Assembly (NCBI GenBank): GCA_022414725.1
Contig: CM039466.1
Span: forward strand, 17,694,817-17,758,816
Direction of reading: 5' to 3'
Origin: Microglena sp. YARC
Taxonomy: Eukaryota > Chlorophyta > Chlorophyceae > Chlamydomonadales > Chlamydomonadaceae
Length of the DNA stretch: 64,000 nucleotides
Program-made: the position numbers and the translations under genes
Part shown: positions 30,540-40,317 of the stretch, one piece after another
Numbering within the stretch: the stretch's first letter is position 1
Layout: every line of letters starts with the position of its first letter
The notes under the pieces: model-generated
The model's database searches: none
What the model saw: only the letters and a program-made list of their open reading frames with translations
What the model was told of the DNA's origin: nothing

Positions 30540-30790
30540 GGCTTGCACATCCTCATTGTCGTCCATCTGACTCCAAAAGACACCACGGCGGCAAGCGCAT
30601 CCTCATTGTATCGTCCATCTGTCTCCAAAAGACACCGCGGAGGCAAGCGCATCCTCATTGTCGTCCATCTGACTCCAAAAGACACCACGGCGGCAAGCGC
30701 ATCCTCATTGTATCGTCCATCTGTCTCCAAAAGACACCGCGGAGGCAAGCGCATCCTCATTGTCGTCCATCTGACTCCAAAAGACACCTT
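30540..30790. repeat. Tandem array, about five units near 59 bp
   Basis: Units read CATCCTCATTGTCGTCCATC or CATCCTCATTGTATCGTCCA with alternating CACGGCGG and CGCGGAGG endings. Alternation of the two unit types shows duplication of a 118-bp pair. Related single units lie near 16425-16500. It ends against the transposase fragment. Confidence 0.9.
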
Positions 30791-31184
30791 TGTATCTGAG
30801 TTACATGTACAGCGGGGTACAGTCGCTGTCCTTGACAATATCCAGTTCCATCATTCAAAGGAGACGATTTCTATGTTCGATTCTGTAGGAATACGACCAC
30901 TCTTTGTACCTCCTTACAGTCCAGAGTTTAACGCTATTGAGAATGTCTTTAGTTTGCTCAAGCGAAAATATCGCTGCATGTGCCCAATAATTCCAGATGT
31001 AGCAGATATATTTGATTACAGTAACGCTTTGAAAAGGATTATTGATGCGCACGATGTTATCCATCAGTTTGACTTTTCAGGGTACTTTGAACATGTAAAT
31101 TCAGTGTCTTTAGATGCCTTGAATTTTTTGTGTCGATCACCTGAAGACAGTATCTGTATTGACAAGATCGGTTACAAATCTTGA
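30788..31184 (+). pseudogene. Tc1/mariner-IS630-type transposase, C-terminal part
   Basis: The frame encodes VAVLDNIQFHHS, about 20 residues, LFVPPYSPEFNAIENVFSLL. These are the second Asp and the Glu region of DDE transposases of the IS630-Tc1-mariner group. The N-terminal half is absent; the sequence upstream is tandem repeat. The 3' end (GACAAGATCGGTTACAAATC) is duplicated at 52084, next to the Fanzor gene. Confidence 0.75.
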
Positions 31185-31218
31185 ATTGGTCAACTTTTCA
31201 GAATCCCCAAAATAGAAG

Positions 31219-31590
31219 GTGTCCGAATATCAAATGTCCCTAGCTGTATGCTGTGCAGAAATGACAGCCAAGGGGTGCTTCTCGTACAAGAATGCCACCG
31301 TCAACGGCTTCAACATCACCAATCAGCTCCAGGTCCGAGTGGAGGCGATCGACAACAACGTTGCGAAGATCTATACCACAGATGAGAACGGCAACCCGCT
31401 GCCGATGCCTGTCAACGTCTCATTGCGCACCGGAGAGGATGTGAACGTCCCAGTCTACAACAATGAGTTCCTCATCGTGTGGATTGAAAGCTACGTGCTG
31501 GCTGTCGGTGGCGTCGACATCCTGTGGCTCCACAACCAGAAGCAGCAGGCCTTCTCTGCTAGCAACGGCATCACGGCTTTCTCACTGTAA
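31219..31590 (+). CDS. Unknown 123-residue beta-rich protein
   Basis: An intact frame with alternating short strands (LQVRVEAIDNNVAKIYTTDE, EFLIVWIESYVLAVGGVDIL) and few charged helices, as in small structural or capsid-associated proteins. The first 15 codons lie in sequence shared with 52310-52360, so the true start may be MTAKGCFSY at 31261. High GC compared with neighbours. No family recognised. Confidence 0.55.
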   Translation: MSEYQMSLAVCCAEMTAKGCFSYKNATVNGFNITNQLQVRVEAIDNNVAKIYTTDENGNPLPMPVNVSLRTGEDVNVPVYNNEFLIVWIESYVLAVGGVDILWLHNQKQQAFSASNGITAFSL

Positions 31591-31591
31591 A

Positions 31592-31727
31592 GCGTGGTGT
31601 ATCCAGTGCCATGCAGACGTAAAATAGCGTGGTGTATCCAGTGCCATGCAGCCGTAAAGCGTGGTGTCTGCCATGCAGCCGTAAAATAGCGTGGTGTATC
31701 CAGTGCCATGCAGCCGTAAAATAACCT
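31592..31727. repeat. Four-unit tandem repeat of about 35 bp after the gene
   Basis: Units contain GCGTGGTGTATCCAGTGCCA and GCAGCCGTAAAAT; the third lacks the middle. It starts 2 bp after the stop codon of 31219-31590. Confidence 0.9.
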
Positions 31728-31904
31728 CGCATCAGGCGGCACCTGTGTCGGCACATGTGCCGCTATGGCCCTCCCAATAAAAAAATAACGAAAGTAACAA
31801 AATTCAGGGAAACCTATCATTATACATCACGGTTGTTCTCATCCTCAAGCAACCAACCTCAAAACTGCTTGTCAATGGATGTGAACCACAGTACCACATT
31901 AAAC

Positions 31905-32095
31905 AAGTGGCGGAGCCCCTTTCACCTATTCCCCACAGCTGAGCGACCGGGGGCGACCGGAGGGGAGCCCCCACAAAGGAGTCCGCGAGGAACCGAGCGG
32001 GTGGGCGACCGGAGGGGAGCCCACAGGTCACATCAACCAGCAGACACACTACTGAAATCACACACACACGCGACGCCGCGGATGATAGATGCAGG
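31905..32095. repeat. GC-rich dispersed repeat, copy 1
   Basis: Contains GGCGGAGCCCCTTTCACCT, GAGCGACCGGGGGCGACCGG, GGAACCGAGCGGGTGGGCGA and ends in ACATCAACCAGCAGACACAC. Copies are at 46609-46805 (same strand) and about 50420-50605 (inverted). The last motif alone also occurs at 32495, inside the transposase piece. Probably a non-autonomous mobile element. Confidence 0.8.
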
Positions 32096-32229
32096 CAGGG
32101 AGGGAGCAAGTTGGTGGGGTGGTTGGTTGGTTGTCTGTGCAAGAGGGGAGGAGGGAGCAAGACGCCGACGACGTAGGTATAATTTGCAAGAGTTGTAATG
32201 TGAGATTATCGATCGAGACACATAAAACA

Positions 32230-32492
32230 ATGTGGATTTTCTAGGAAGAAGGCGTTTCCCACAGTTCTCTACGGACATTCAAAAGAAAATGTAGAAATGT
32301 TCTGTGACAAGTACAGAGAAAGCTCTAACGTTGTTTGTATCGATGAAGCAGGATTTTACGCTGGCGAACACAGCAAATATGGATACAGCAAGATCGGTTC
32401 TAGATTAACTACGAAGACAATGAGTAACCTCCGTCGTGTGAAGTTCACTATATTACTCGCTATTTCATCTCAGGGATTAATAGATTATCAGT
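32230..32492 (+). pseudogene. Tc1/mariner-IS630-type transposase, middle part
   Basis: Frame GFSRKKAFP...VVCIDEAGFYAG...SKIGSRL shows the first catalytic Asp region of the DDE fold with the usual downstream Gly. It is interrupted at about 32493 by the AACATCAACCAGCAGACACA repeat. The complementary C-terminal part lies upstream at 30788, so one gene was rearranged or two copies decayed differently. Confidence 0.7.
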
Positions 32493-32968
32493 TAACATCA
32501 ACCAGCAGACACACTACTGGGTGCACAAGCAAACACACGCACGTGAAGAAGAGTGATAGGCGAACGGAGGAAACATGTCGCATACTCGCACTTTATCACG
32601 ACACATGCCGCATCCTCACACACGCGTCGCGGCGGATGCTGTCGAGATGATGCCCACCAACCACTCTCACTCATTCTCACGCACGCACTCTATCACGACA
32701 CATCCTCCTCGGTGTCCATCCTGAGTAGAACGACTGATGTTCGTAAACACAGAAGTTTTTAACACACCCAAGTCAGCGACCATTATTAACGCCAATTTTC
32801 AAACGGCGATGTCGTACATTTATTTCCATCTGATATATGTTTCATTTTACTGTTCCGCCGAGGCACCGCGTGTCAGCTTCCATGTATTGTTTTTCTGATT
32901 ACCGATTACAGATTCCTTCGTATTCGAGTAAAAAATATGTGCATTGAAAGTACAAACCCCTATATAAA
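32493..32968. other. Gene-free stretch with transposon-end and repeat debris
   Basis: Contains ACACATGCCGCATCCTCACA and ATGATGCCCACCAACCACTC segments also found near 7885-7945, and a TACAGTC-family inner end at 32838-32862 (TTTCATTTTACTGTTCCGCC). A TATA-like CTATATAAAATG directly precedes the next start codon. Confidence 0.5.
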
Positions 32969-33748
32969 ATGATCCGATTGTCTGAAATCTATGCGAAATC
33001 ACAGTCGACATCAAACATCTTATATAGCGATAATGCACCCATTAAAGGAGTGCGATCGCGACCAGGTGTTAAAGAAGCACCATCGATGTCATTTGAACAA
33101 GATACAGACACAGGATTGTTCAATGCATCAAGTAATGTCTTAGGATTTGCTGCAGGAGCATATACTACGCTCATTGCATCATCTTCCAATTTACAAGCCA
33201 ATACGCAAATCACAACATCTTCAAATATCGTGCCTCTCAACGACAATGTCTCACAATTAGGAACAGTAACAAAGAAGTTCGCAAAACTGTATGCAACAGA
33301 TATCTATGGAACATCTGCTACATTTAACACACTCGGAGGAACGGCCATCTCAAGTATCGTCACTTCCACAAGTAGCAATGTCGCAGCCAGTTCTGCAGCG
33401 GTCAAATCAGCATACGATAGTGCCGTATCAGCTTCCAATCAGACGTACGGCATCGGCGCGCTCGATAGTAATGGTGATATCCTTCTCAGGGGCAACTTGC
33501 GCATCTCCGAAACTGCCAATATATACAAAGGTACAGAGGTATTCAGTAGCGGGGGCGGTGGTGGCGTTGGTGGTATCATCACTTCCGACTCTAATATTGT
33601 CCCTAGTGTGAATGGGACACAGGATCTGGGTGCACCTGATAAACGATGGCGTAATCTTTATTTGTCTGGTAACCTCATTTCTTTCGGTAACGGAATGAAC
33701 ATCGACGGATACTCTTGGAATTATTTGGCCAATTACGTCGTTCCCTAG
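32969..33748 (+). CDS. Tail-fibre-like N-terminal part of a split RCC1 protein
   Basis: 259 residues, rich in Ser, Thr, Ala and Asn. It has repeated elements such as DNVSQLGTVTKKFAKLY and TQDLGAPDKRWRNLYLSGN, which resemble the intramolecular repeats of phage and algal-virus fibre or adhesin proteins. The TAG at 33746-33748 ends it, but the same frame continues into the RCC1 domain (next entry). A virion-surface role is plausible by analogy only. Confidence 0.6.
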   Translation: MIRLSEIYAKSQSTSNILYSDNAPIKGVRSRPGVKEAPSMSFEQDTDTGLFNASSNVLGFAAGAYTTLIASSSNLQANTQITTSSNIVPLNDNVSQLGTVTKKFAKLYATDIYGTSATFNTLGGTAISSIVTSTSSNVAASSAAVKSAYDSAVSASNQTYGIGALDSNGDILLRGNLRISETANIYKGTEVFSSGGGGGVGGIITSDSNIVPSVNGTQDLGAPDKRWRNLYLSGNLISFGNGMNIDGYSWNYLANYVVP

Positions 33749-35445
33749 CGTGTCCTGGAAAATACTGTTTCCACTTATCTCTTCAGTGGTGCTGCACAAG
33801 ATCATTCGGCATACGTGCGCAATGGCGAATTGTACATGTACGGTCGCAATGATTATGGACAATTGGGATTGGGACACACATCCAATATAGCCGTACCCAC
33901 CAAAGTACCCGGTATCACTAATGCAGCATTGGTAGCGTGTGGTGAACGCTTCACTCTCTGTATTCGCACAGACGGTACCGCTATCTCTACCGGTCTGAAC
34001 AACAATGGACAATTGGGTATAGGTTCGACTGTGACGACCTCAAACTTTAGTATTGTAGCAGGCGTTTCCAATGCTGTTGATGCAGGATACACGCATGCAA
34101 TGTACATGACATCGAACGGTATCGTTGTGAGTGCAGGAAGCGATGCTAATGGACAACTTGGAAAAGGCGCATCCTCTGCCAATGTCGTGATCAATGCCAA
34201 TATCGTTCCCATGCTCATGCCGGATGGAAGCAATGTGTATGCACGTGCCATTTCTGCTGGCGGGTACCATTCAGCTGTCCTCCTAAATAACGGTAGCGCT
34301 TGTCTTTGTGGTAAGAATGATCAGGGACAATGTGGTGCATCTCCTACCCTCGTTCCCCAAGCCAATTCATTGGGTATCATCTCCACACTTTCGAATGTGG
34401 TAGATGTTGCTTGTGGACACGAACATACGCTCTTCACGCGCTACGATGGGCAAGTGATGGGATTCGGACGTAATGATCGTGGTCAATTGGGAAAGGGAAA
34501 TAAGACGTCACCTGTGACGTCTGTGGTGCAGGTACTTGCGGGTGGAGGCGCAGGCTCTAGCAACGGTTTGTCCGTCGAGATCGCGGCTGGTTTCAACCAT
34601 TCGGCCTATATAAAAAATGACAATACCATCTTCGTATTCGGTGCCAATGATAAGGGTCAATTGGGATTGGGACAGACCACCACCGAATCGTTGACGCCGA
34701 CACAACTTGTGGGATATGCGGGATACGATATCGCATGTGGCAGGAACCATACGGTGATCTCGACCACACCGGATCCTTTGACATTCAATTATACTGGAAA
34801 CAATGCATTGATCGCGTTTGGTGATAATGCATACGGACAGGTTGGTGATAACAATCCAAATGTGACGACACGGTGGTTCCCGAACCGTATCCATGACGGA
34901 ACGTTCAAGAAAACGTTGGGGGTGGGATGTGCTACATATTCATCCGCCTACGTTGATTCGGACGGAGTGTTGTTCATTACAGGTTATAATAGTAATGGTC
35001 AACTCGGGGATGAAACAACAATCAACAAAAGCACGTTCAGACCCGTTTCACGCCTGATGAAGGAAGGAAGACGGATCGTGACCATTGCGGGCGGCGGCAA
35101 TCACACACTTGCCCTTGACTCTACGGGATGCGTGCACGCATGGGGATACAACGGTACTGGCCAGCTCGGAAATAATACTACAACAAATTCATCAGTCCCG
35201 ATCGATGTCTCGAGTTTCGGATCTCTTGTCGGTAAAACGATCGTGGCTATTGCGGGCGGCAGCAATCACACGCTTGCCCTTGACTCGACGGGACGCGTGC
35301 ACGCATGGGGATGGAACAGCAACGGTCAGCTCGGAAATAATACTACAACAAATTCATCAGTCCCGATCGATGTCTCGAGTTTCGGATCTCTTGTCGGTAA
35401 AACGATCGTGGCTATTGCGGGCGGCAGCAATCACACACTTGCCCT
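33749..35445 (+). CDS. RCC1-repeat domain, in frame with the upstream fibre-like part
   Basis: About ten RCC1 repeats of the type GxNxxGQLGxG with following HT or HS and a hydrophobic strand, forming at least one seven-bladed propeller. The first repeat (GAAQDHSAYVRNGELYMYG) starts before the first ATG at 33815, so the domain was made as a fusion with the upstream part. The last three repeats are nearly identical DNA units of 174 bp. The frame leaves RCC1 sequence at 35445, where an IS607-derived fragment is joined. Confidence 0.8.
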
Positions 35446-35662
35446 GGGTCAAAGAGACGTTGGTGGCCTGGGGTCCGGATCGTGCCATTATCCGCCCATC
35501 GACGGAGGACGGTCCTGGAGACACCAAGGGCATCGGAGACCTTGCCAATTTTACAGAAGCGTTGGTTGCCATACATAGCATTCTGATATTTAGTACATGC
35601 AAATTCCTTATACACTGTTAGGTTTACTTATTTTCGGAAAGCAAAAGAGTCAACTGTTGCAA
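35445..35662 (-). mobile_element. IS607-type element fragment: recombinase N-terminal HTH
   Basis: The minus strand from about 35615 encodes KVSDALGVSRTVLRRWADNG and then TIRTPGHQRLF, the MerR-like DNA-binding domain at the start of IS607 serine recombinases. The catalytic domain is absent and the frame runs into RCC1 sequence. The 5' flank (35548-35662) matches 48353-48466 and parts of 39480-39510 and 40290-40320, so this is the element's left end. IS607 elements with TnpB or Fanzor are known in giant viruses. Confidence 0.7.
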
Positions 35663-35934
35663 CCTTCCCACGCGACACCTGTAATTTCTTGCATCTTTTC
35701 GTATGCATCGGCTCCTTCGAAGATCTCCTTTTTGTACACGATTGCTGGAAACCTCGTGATCCTCAACAACTTCAGCAGGTCTCGGACCTCGAGATGTGGT
35801 AGGTCATTGACAACAACTCTCGCATCCTCGCATTCCAACCAAGAAATGTAATATGTTGCGAACAACCGACAGTGTTCGCAGTTGCTGCTCAACACCACAG
35901 TCCATCCGGTAGCTGGGACAGTTGTCGAAATCAT
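35650..35934 (-). CDS. Thioredoxin-fold protein with CxxC
   Basis: 94 residues: a strand WTVVLSS, then the motif CEHC at residues 19-22, a helix, a second strand (ARVVVND), then ITRFPAIVY with the expected cis-proline, and a C-terminal helix. This order matches small thioredoxin or glutaredoxin-like proteins, which large DNA viruses use in disulphide formation. Start at 35934 is the only ATG before the first strand. Confidence 0.7.
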   Translation of the reverse strand: MISTTVPATGWTVVLSSNCEHCRLFATYYISWLECEDARVVVNDLPHLEVRDLLKLLRITRFPAIVYKKEIFEGADAYEKMQEITGVAWEGCNS

Positions 35935-35941
35935 AACCTCT

Positions 35942-36651
35942 TAATGTTGAACCAATGAATAATAATATAATTATACTACATTTTGATTACGATAAAGGTG
36001 GATCATGCGCAGTGCCTACTGGCAAACTGGTGTGGACGCAGCAGGAGGAGGATGGTTGCAACGGTTAACTTTTCAGATGCAACAATTGTAAAGACAAAAC
36101 AGGAACCACCCCAATCTGCCCCATTGTCCATCATTCGCACATGCCACAGCGGCTGGCTACCGCATGCCCCATGACCTTTCAAACCTTACAAAATAAATTT
36201 TGTTACTTTTGTAATTTTGGATGGGGAGGACCACTACTTCACTGCTGCTGCACCCACATGCACTTCACTGCACACACCGCATCATCATCATCTGTTTTAA
36301 CTGCCGCTGCACTTCGCCTCCCCCCTCTTAAAATGAAAATGGTCATGAGTCTGTGCTCTTCTCAATCCGTCTTGCGACACCCCATTCTTCTCCCACGCTT
36401 TCCGCCTGTTTGTCACAGTCCATACGTAGAGACCGGCTACATTTACTATGAATATATTTGCCTTCGTGTGGCATACTTGACATGCCATGGTCATGCGTGT
36501 GCGTGTGCATGCATGCATTGATGCATTCGGTAGATGTGCCAAAGAGTTTCCGTCATCCCAATGGGGCTCCTCTCAGTGCCTTGCACAACTGCTGCTTGTC
36601 CAGCCCCCCTGCGTACAATTAACACGAACAAAATTGTGATGATTAGTAAAA
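35942..36651. other. Gene-free stretch of about 700 bp
   Basis: Overlapping frames on both strands lack protein-like composition. I see T-rich and GTGCGTGTGCATGCATGCAT runs but no repeat shared with other places. It may hold promoter elements for the ankyrin gene. Confidence 0.5.
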
Positions 36652-37053
36652 ATGGATCCTGAGACGGTTGTTCTAGTTGGTGCTGGCACAGGTGACATGA
36701 AAATGCTGAATATCGGCTTGTGTATGCAGATGAGTGATTACAAGACCTGCATACAACAAGCACTAACTTTGTCATGCTCACTAAACAAACGAGAGAGTTT
36801 CCTCGCACTGATTTCTGCAGGATCGCATCCAACTAATTGCGATCTTTCTGCGGCTTCTCGAAACGGTCATTATGATTTAGTAAAAACATTACTTGCCCTC
36901 CCAGGTGCACAATTTGATACAAGTACTGCATGTTATGTCGCAAAATACAACGGGTATCATGATATATTGAACCTCTTATCATCCAACTTGCCTGCGGCCT
37001 GCCGCTTGCAGAGCGGCAAAGACGAGGGCATGCTCAGAGGAAGCAGCGCGTAA
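36652..37053 (+). CDS. Small ankyrin-repeat protein
   Basis: 133 residues. Two ankyrin-type repeats are visible: DLSAASRNGHYDLVKTLLAL and TACYVAKYNGYHDILNLLSS, preceded by a degenerate one (ESFLALISAGSHPTNC). The N-terminus (MDPETVVLVGAGTGDMKML) may hold a cap. Short ankyrin proteins are frequent in large DNA viruses. The C-terminal 20 residues look unrelated and could come from a junction. Confidence 0.7.
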   Translation: MDPETVVLVGAGTGDMKMLNIGLCMQMSDYKTCIQQALTLSCSLNKRESFLALISAGSHPTNCDLSAASRNGHYDLVKTLLALPGAQFDTSTACYVAKYNGYHDILNLLSSNLPAACRLQSGKDEGMLRGSSA

Positions 37054-37074
37054 TTCCCGAGCCAAAACCAATAC

Positions 37075-37413
37075 CGGGTTCAGGGGATATCATTCAAAAT
37101 TATTTGAGAACAACTGTATACTCCTGCCTGGGGAAAGTGTTACACTTCCTTACGTACCCCATTCGGTTATATAGCAGGTGGGACCCCGTCCCGTTGAGAG
37201 GCTTGCACCACACTCTCATCTTGCCCAGGAACTCCTTCACAATACACTCCAGAAAGCGGTCTCATTTTAGTATTCCGTTGACTGTAAATAAGATGCATAC
37301 TTGTCCCATCCCGATGACAACCATGAACAAGATCAGCGTGACCACTATAACGTCTGTCGACGCCTTATACCGTTTATTGGGATGTTTCATTTTACTGTTC
37401 CGCCGACTGTAGC
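37075..37413. mobile_element. Nested transposon ends
   Basis: At 37096-37112 TATTTGAGAACAACTGTATA is an end of the CAAATAAAG family. At 37258-37289 lies a TACAGTC-family right end (CATTTTAGTATTCCGTTGAC). At 37339-37413 lies an inverted left end including CGTCTGTCGACGCCTTATAC. The bodies between them are missing, so several insertions and deletions happened at this spot. Confidence 0.75.
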
Positions 37414-37727
37414 ACACACAATAGCCAAAGGCTGCAATTTACACACAAAAGTATGCAAATCCCTGCATCCATGTGAAAGAGGGGCTGCATGCCATGCACC
37501 AGAGTGTGAGGATGGACGAGTAGGATGCGCAAGCCGCCGCGTTCCCTTGGCGGGGCGCGATATTAATGCGCCCGTCCTTGTAGTTATCATCGAACGCGCG
37601 TTCCTTCATGTATTTCTCCTCGGAGTGCTTGTGAAAAAAAATTGAAATGTTTCGCTCGATCTGTAAAGACACACACATATTATACTTCCACTTTGCCGCT
37701 ATTTATCATTTCTCAACTCAATCAATC

Positions 37728-38393
37728 ATGTCTTGTACTTTCGTTAACGTGTCAGAACAACCGTGCATCATCGACCTATCAAGGGACGATGAAGACATTG
37801 TTCGAAACTTCGTTACACAAATATTCAACCGCGTTCTGAACGCACATGAGCCGTGCATTGTATCCTTGGTATCGTCTGATGATGAGTCCGACAACGAGCC
37901 CGAGCCCATGTCAGAGTCTGACGACGAGCCCGAGCCCATGTCCATGTCTGACGACGAGCTCGAGCCCGAGCCTGAGCCCGAGACCGAGGCCCAGTCCGAT
38001 CCCGAGGCCGATATATATCAGCCGGACCACACGTTTGAAGACGTATCCGGGCTACTGGTGAGGACCGGGATCTTAGAAACGTTCCTCGCAAGCGGGCCTA
38101 CCCTGGCGACCATGTCCACCAGCTGGTGGAAGTACTGGTTGTCTAACGAAGCCATTGACACCTGGTTAAAAGGCGTTTGGACGAGGAATGAACAGAGGAT
38201 GATGATCATGCGGCTGCATCCCGACAAGGCCAAGGCCTTGCGCGATGCGCGCATGACCGAGGCTGATCACAGGTGGATGGACAAACTGTCCCAGAATCTG
38301 AATGGTGCACTCGACGTGTCGAGTCCCGAGATTCCCGAGATTCCCCGTGAGATGTACGACATCATCTACTTGCTCAATAATGAGCTTCCCTAG
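37728..38393 (+). CDS. Acidic protein with J-domain-like HPD motif
   Basis: I choose the ATG at 37728 (MSCTFVNVSE); the open frame begins at 37647. Residues 50-100 are a Asp/Glu/Pro-rich repeat (DDEPEPM units). The C-terminal half has a helix, then RLHPDKAKALRD and a further helix ending NLNGAL, which resembles helices II-III of J domains around the HPD motif, though the usual spacing is short. A role in recruiting Hsp70 is possible but unproven. Confidence 0.5.
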   Translation: MSCTFVNVSEQPCIIDLSRDDEDIVRNFVTQIFNRVLNAHEPCIVSLVSSDDESDNEPEPMSESDDEPEPMSMSDDELEPEPEPETEAQSDPEADIYQPDHTFEDVSGLLVRTGILETFLASGPTLATMSTSWWKYWLSNEAIDTWLKGVWTRNEQRMMIMRLHPDKAKALRDARMTEADHRWMDKLSQNLNGALDVSSPEIPEIPREMYDIIYLLNNELP

Positions 38394-38579
38394 GGGAATC
38401 GCCGACTTTGGCTTAAATTGCTGCGTATAATTATTTTTTTTCGAAATGCGGACTTCATGTGTGCGTTGTTCAGTATTTGTATGGGTAGGTTGTCGAGCAG
38501 GAGTCTGCTCTGCTTGAATTCACGTGTGAGAATGAGTATGCGCAAGTCACCGGCATTCGAAGTCTTCACACAGGCGGTC

Positions 38580-39282
38580 TCAGAAATGCATACCCGGGTT
38601 GTGCGGAAACCTAGCGAGCTGCGCTGCCAACTGGCTGACCCGGGCCTCCAGACAGTTGGTCTTGGCTGCATCCTGTACAGCTTGGGCTGACATTACATTG
38701 GAGTGAGATGCCAGATGGTCCATCCTGTACAGCTTGGGCTGCCATGATATTGGAGTAAGATGCCATGACATTGGAGTGAGATGCCAGATGATCCATCCTG
38801 GCTGCATCCTGTACAGCTTGGGCTGCCATGACATTGGAGTGAGATGCCAGATGGTCCATCCTGGCTGCATCCTGTACAGCTTGGGCTGCCATGACATTGG
38901 AGTAAGATGCCATGACATTGGAGTGAGATGCCAGATGGTCCATCCTGGCTGCATCCTGTACAGCTTGGGCTGCCATGACATTGGAGTAAGATGCCATGAC
39001 ATTGGAGTGAGATGCCAGATGGTCCATCCTGGCTGCATCCTGTACAGCTTGGGCTGCCATGACATTGGAGTGAGATGCCAGATGGTCCATCCTGGCTGCA
39101 TCCTGTACAGCTTGGGCTGACATGACGTCGACCTGGGCCTCCAATTCTTTTTTCGCATTAACCATTATTTCCAAGTAAGCGATGCTGTCAACTGCACAGG
39201 TTGGAATTTGAGCAAGATGGCTGGGACATTTATTGGAATATGGTTGGCAAGGGATTCCGTATTTACGTCGAACGCAGGCCAT
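38580..39282 (-). CDS. Repeat-containing helical protein with a frameshift
   Basis: N-terminus MACVRRKYGIPC, then seven or so units of about 20 residues (SAQAVQDAARMDHLASHSNV), some with an added ASYSNVM. The frame changes near 38735, after which the other frame continues SAQAVQDAAKTN and a heptad-like tail (LEARVSQLAAQLARF) to 38580. The repeats are very similar in DNA, so unequal exchange probably caused the shift. No function can be assigned. Confidence 0.55.
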
Positions 39283-39379
39283 GTAATTCGCTCACAATTT
39301 ATGTACACTCAATGAATCACAATTTATGAGTTTTCAATTGAACTCACCCAACACTTGCATGAATACAGTCGCCCGCTCT

Positions 39380-39597
39380 TACAGTTGTTCTCAAATAAAG
39401 TGGGACACACCTTATAATCATCCAGACTGCAGATCGTTGCGTTTGGGCAACGTTGGGGGGGGGCAGCAGGTTGAAGAATTTTACAGAAGCGTTGGTTGCC
39501 ATACATGAAGAATCACTGTACACACCACCACCCAGTGACAACACCCCCTGCAAGTTCGATTATAAAGGGTGTCACACTTTATTTGAGAATGACTGTA
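39380..39597. mobile_element. CAAATAAAG-family transposon (218 bp)
   Basis: Ends are TACAGTTGTTCTCAAATAAA and the reverse complement of TACAGTCATTCTCAAATAAA at 39597. The inner part includes an ATTTTACAGAAGCGTTGGTT segment of the IS607 end. TACAGT termini point to a Tc1/mariner relative. A related half-element lies at 40878-40960. The gene at 39602 starts 5 bp after the element. Confidence 0.85.
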
Positions 39598-39601
39598 TAG
39601 A

Positions 39602-39988
39602 ATGACAGATTACGCTTCGGACATCACTGTGTCGGGTACGTCCGACTTGATTTGCACCGGAGTCCAAGATGTTCATCTTGATACAATTGAAAAGCAAAAA
39701 ACATTGGAATTGGCCCGACTCATGAGAGGCCTCATGCCTGAATGGGGTAGTGATTACATCGAACGATACATTCCTAACGAGCTCCAGTGCCAGTTGCACA
39801 ACAAGAGAACATGGATGGATGAAGATGGATTCTGGTGGGGGTTTGACAAAGTCTGTGCTAGGAAGTATAAGCAGACTAACGTCATTATTCTTGCTACGAA
39901 GCATCACGGACTTGGGATATATGAACATGAAGTACTGGTCACTCTAAATAGTTCGGTACAAGTGGTGTGGGAAGACGATTTATCGTGA
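39602..39988 (+). CDS. 128-residue protein sharing its N-terminus with 46934-47689
   Basis: The first 27 residues (MTDYASDITVSGTSDLICTG...) are close to those of the protein at 46934, while the rest is different (TWMDEDGFWWGFDKVCARKY). Upstream of both ATGs stands TATAGA. The shared start may be a targeting or assembly tag or the result of recombination between paralogs. No family recognised. Confidence 0.6.
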   Translation: MTDYASDITVSGTSDLICTGVQDVHLDTIEKQKTLELARLMRGLMPEWGSDYIERYIPNELQCQLHNKRTWMDEDGFWWGFDKVCARKYKQTNVIILATKHHGLGIYEHEVLVTLNSSVQVVWEDDLS

Positions 39989-40317
39989 TCAAGGCATGAT
40001 TGCATGCACTTGCATGATTGCATGCATGCACCATCTAGGAATCATGTCTGAGAAACGTTTTTCTTGCTGTTTTTTCTGTTTCTTGATACCAGACTTGTGG
40101 TAAAAAGCTCCGCGTGTAAGCTTCCATGTCTTGCTTTTGTCGTCTGCCAGATACGTGACTATAGCGATGTGTTTTTCGAATGGGTTTTCTACAGGGGGGA
40201 GGGCGGGCACCGCAGAGCGGTGCAGTGGAATTCAGCTGCTGACTCACACGCACGCAAACGGAGGGGGGAATTCACACGGTACATTTTTTTGTAGTACATG
40301 CAAATTCCTTATACACT

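Noticed and set aside
30503..30800. 98-codon frame in the 59-bp tandem array
   Set aside because: It is a repeat product; only the transposase part after 30788 is protein-like.
36141..36542. 126-codon and 81-codon frames on opposite strands
   Set aside because: Composition is not protein-like, there is no recognisable motif, and the region reads as spacer.
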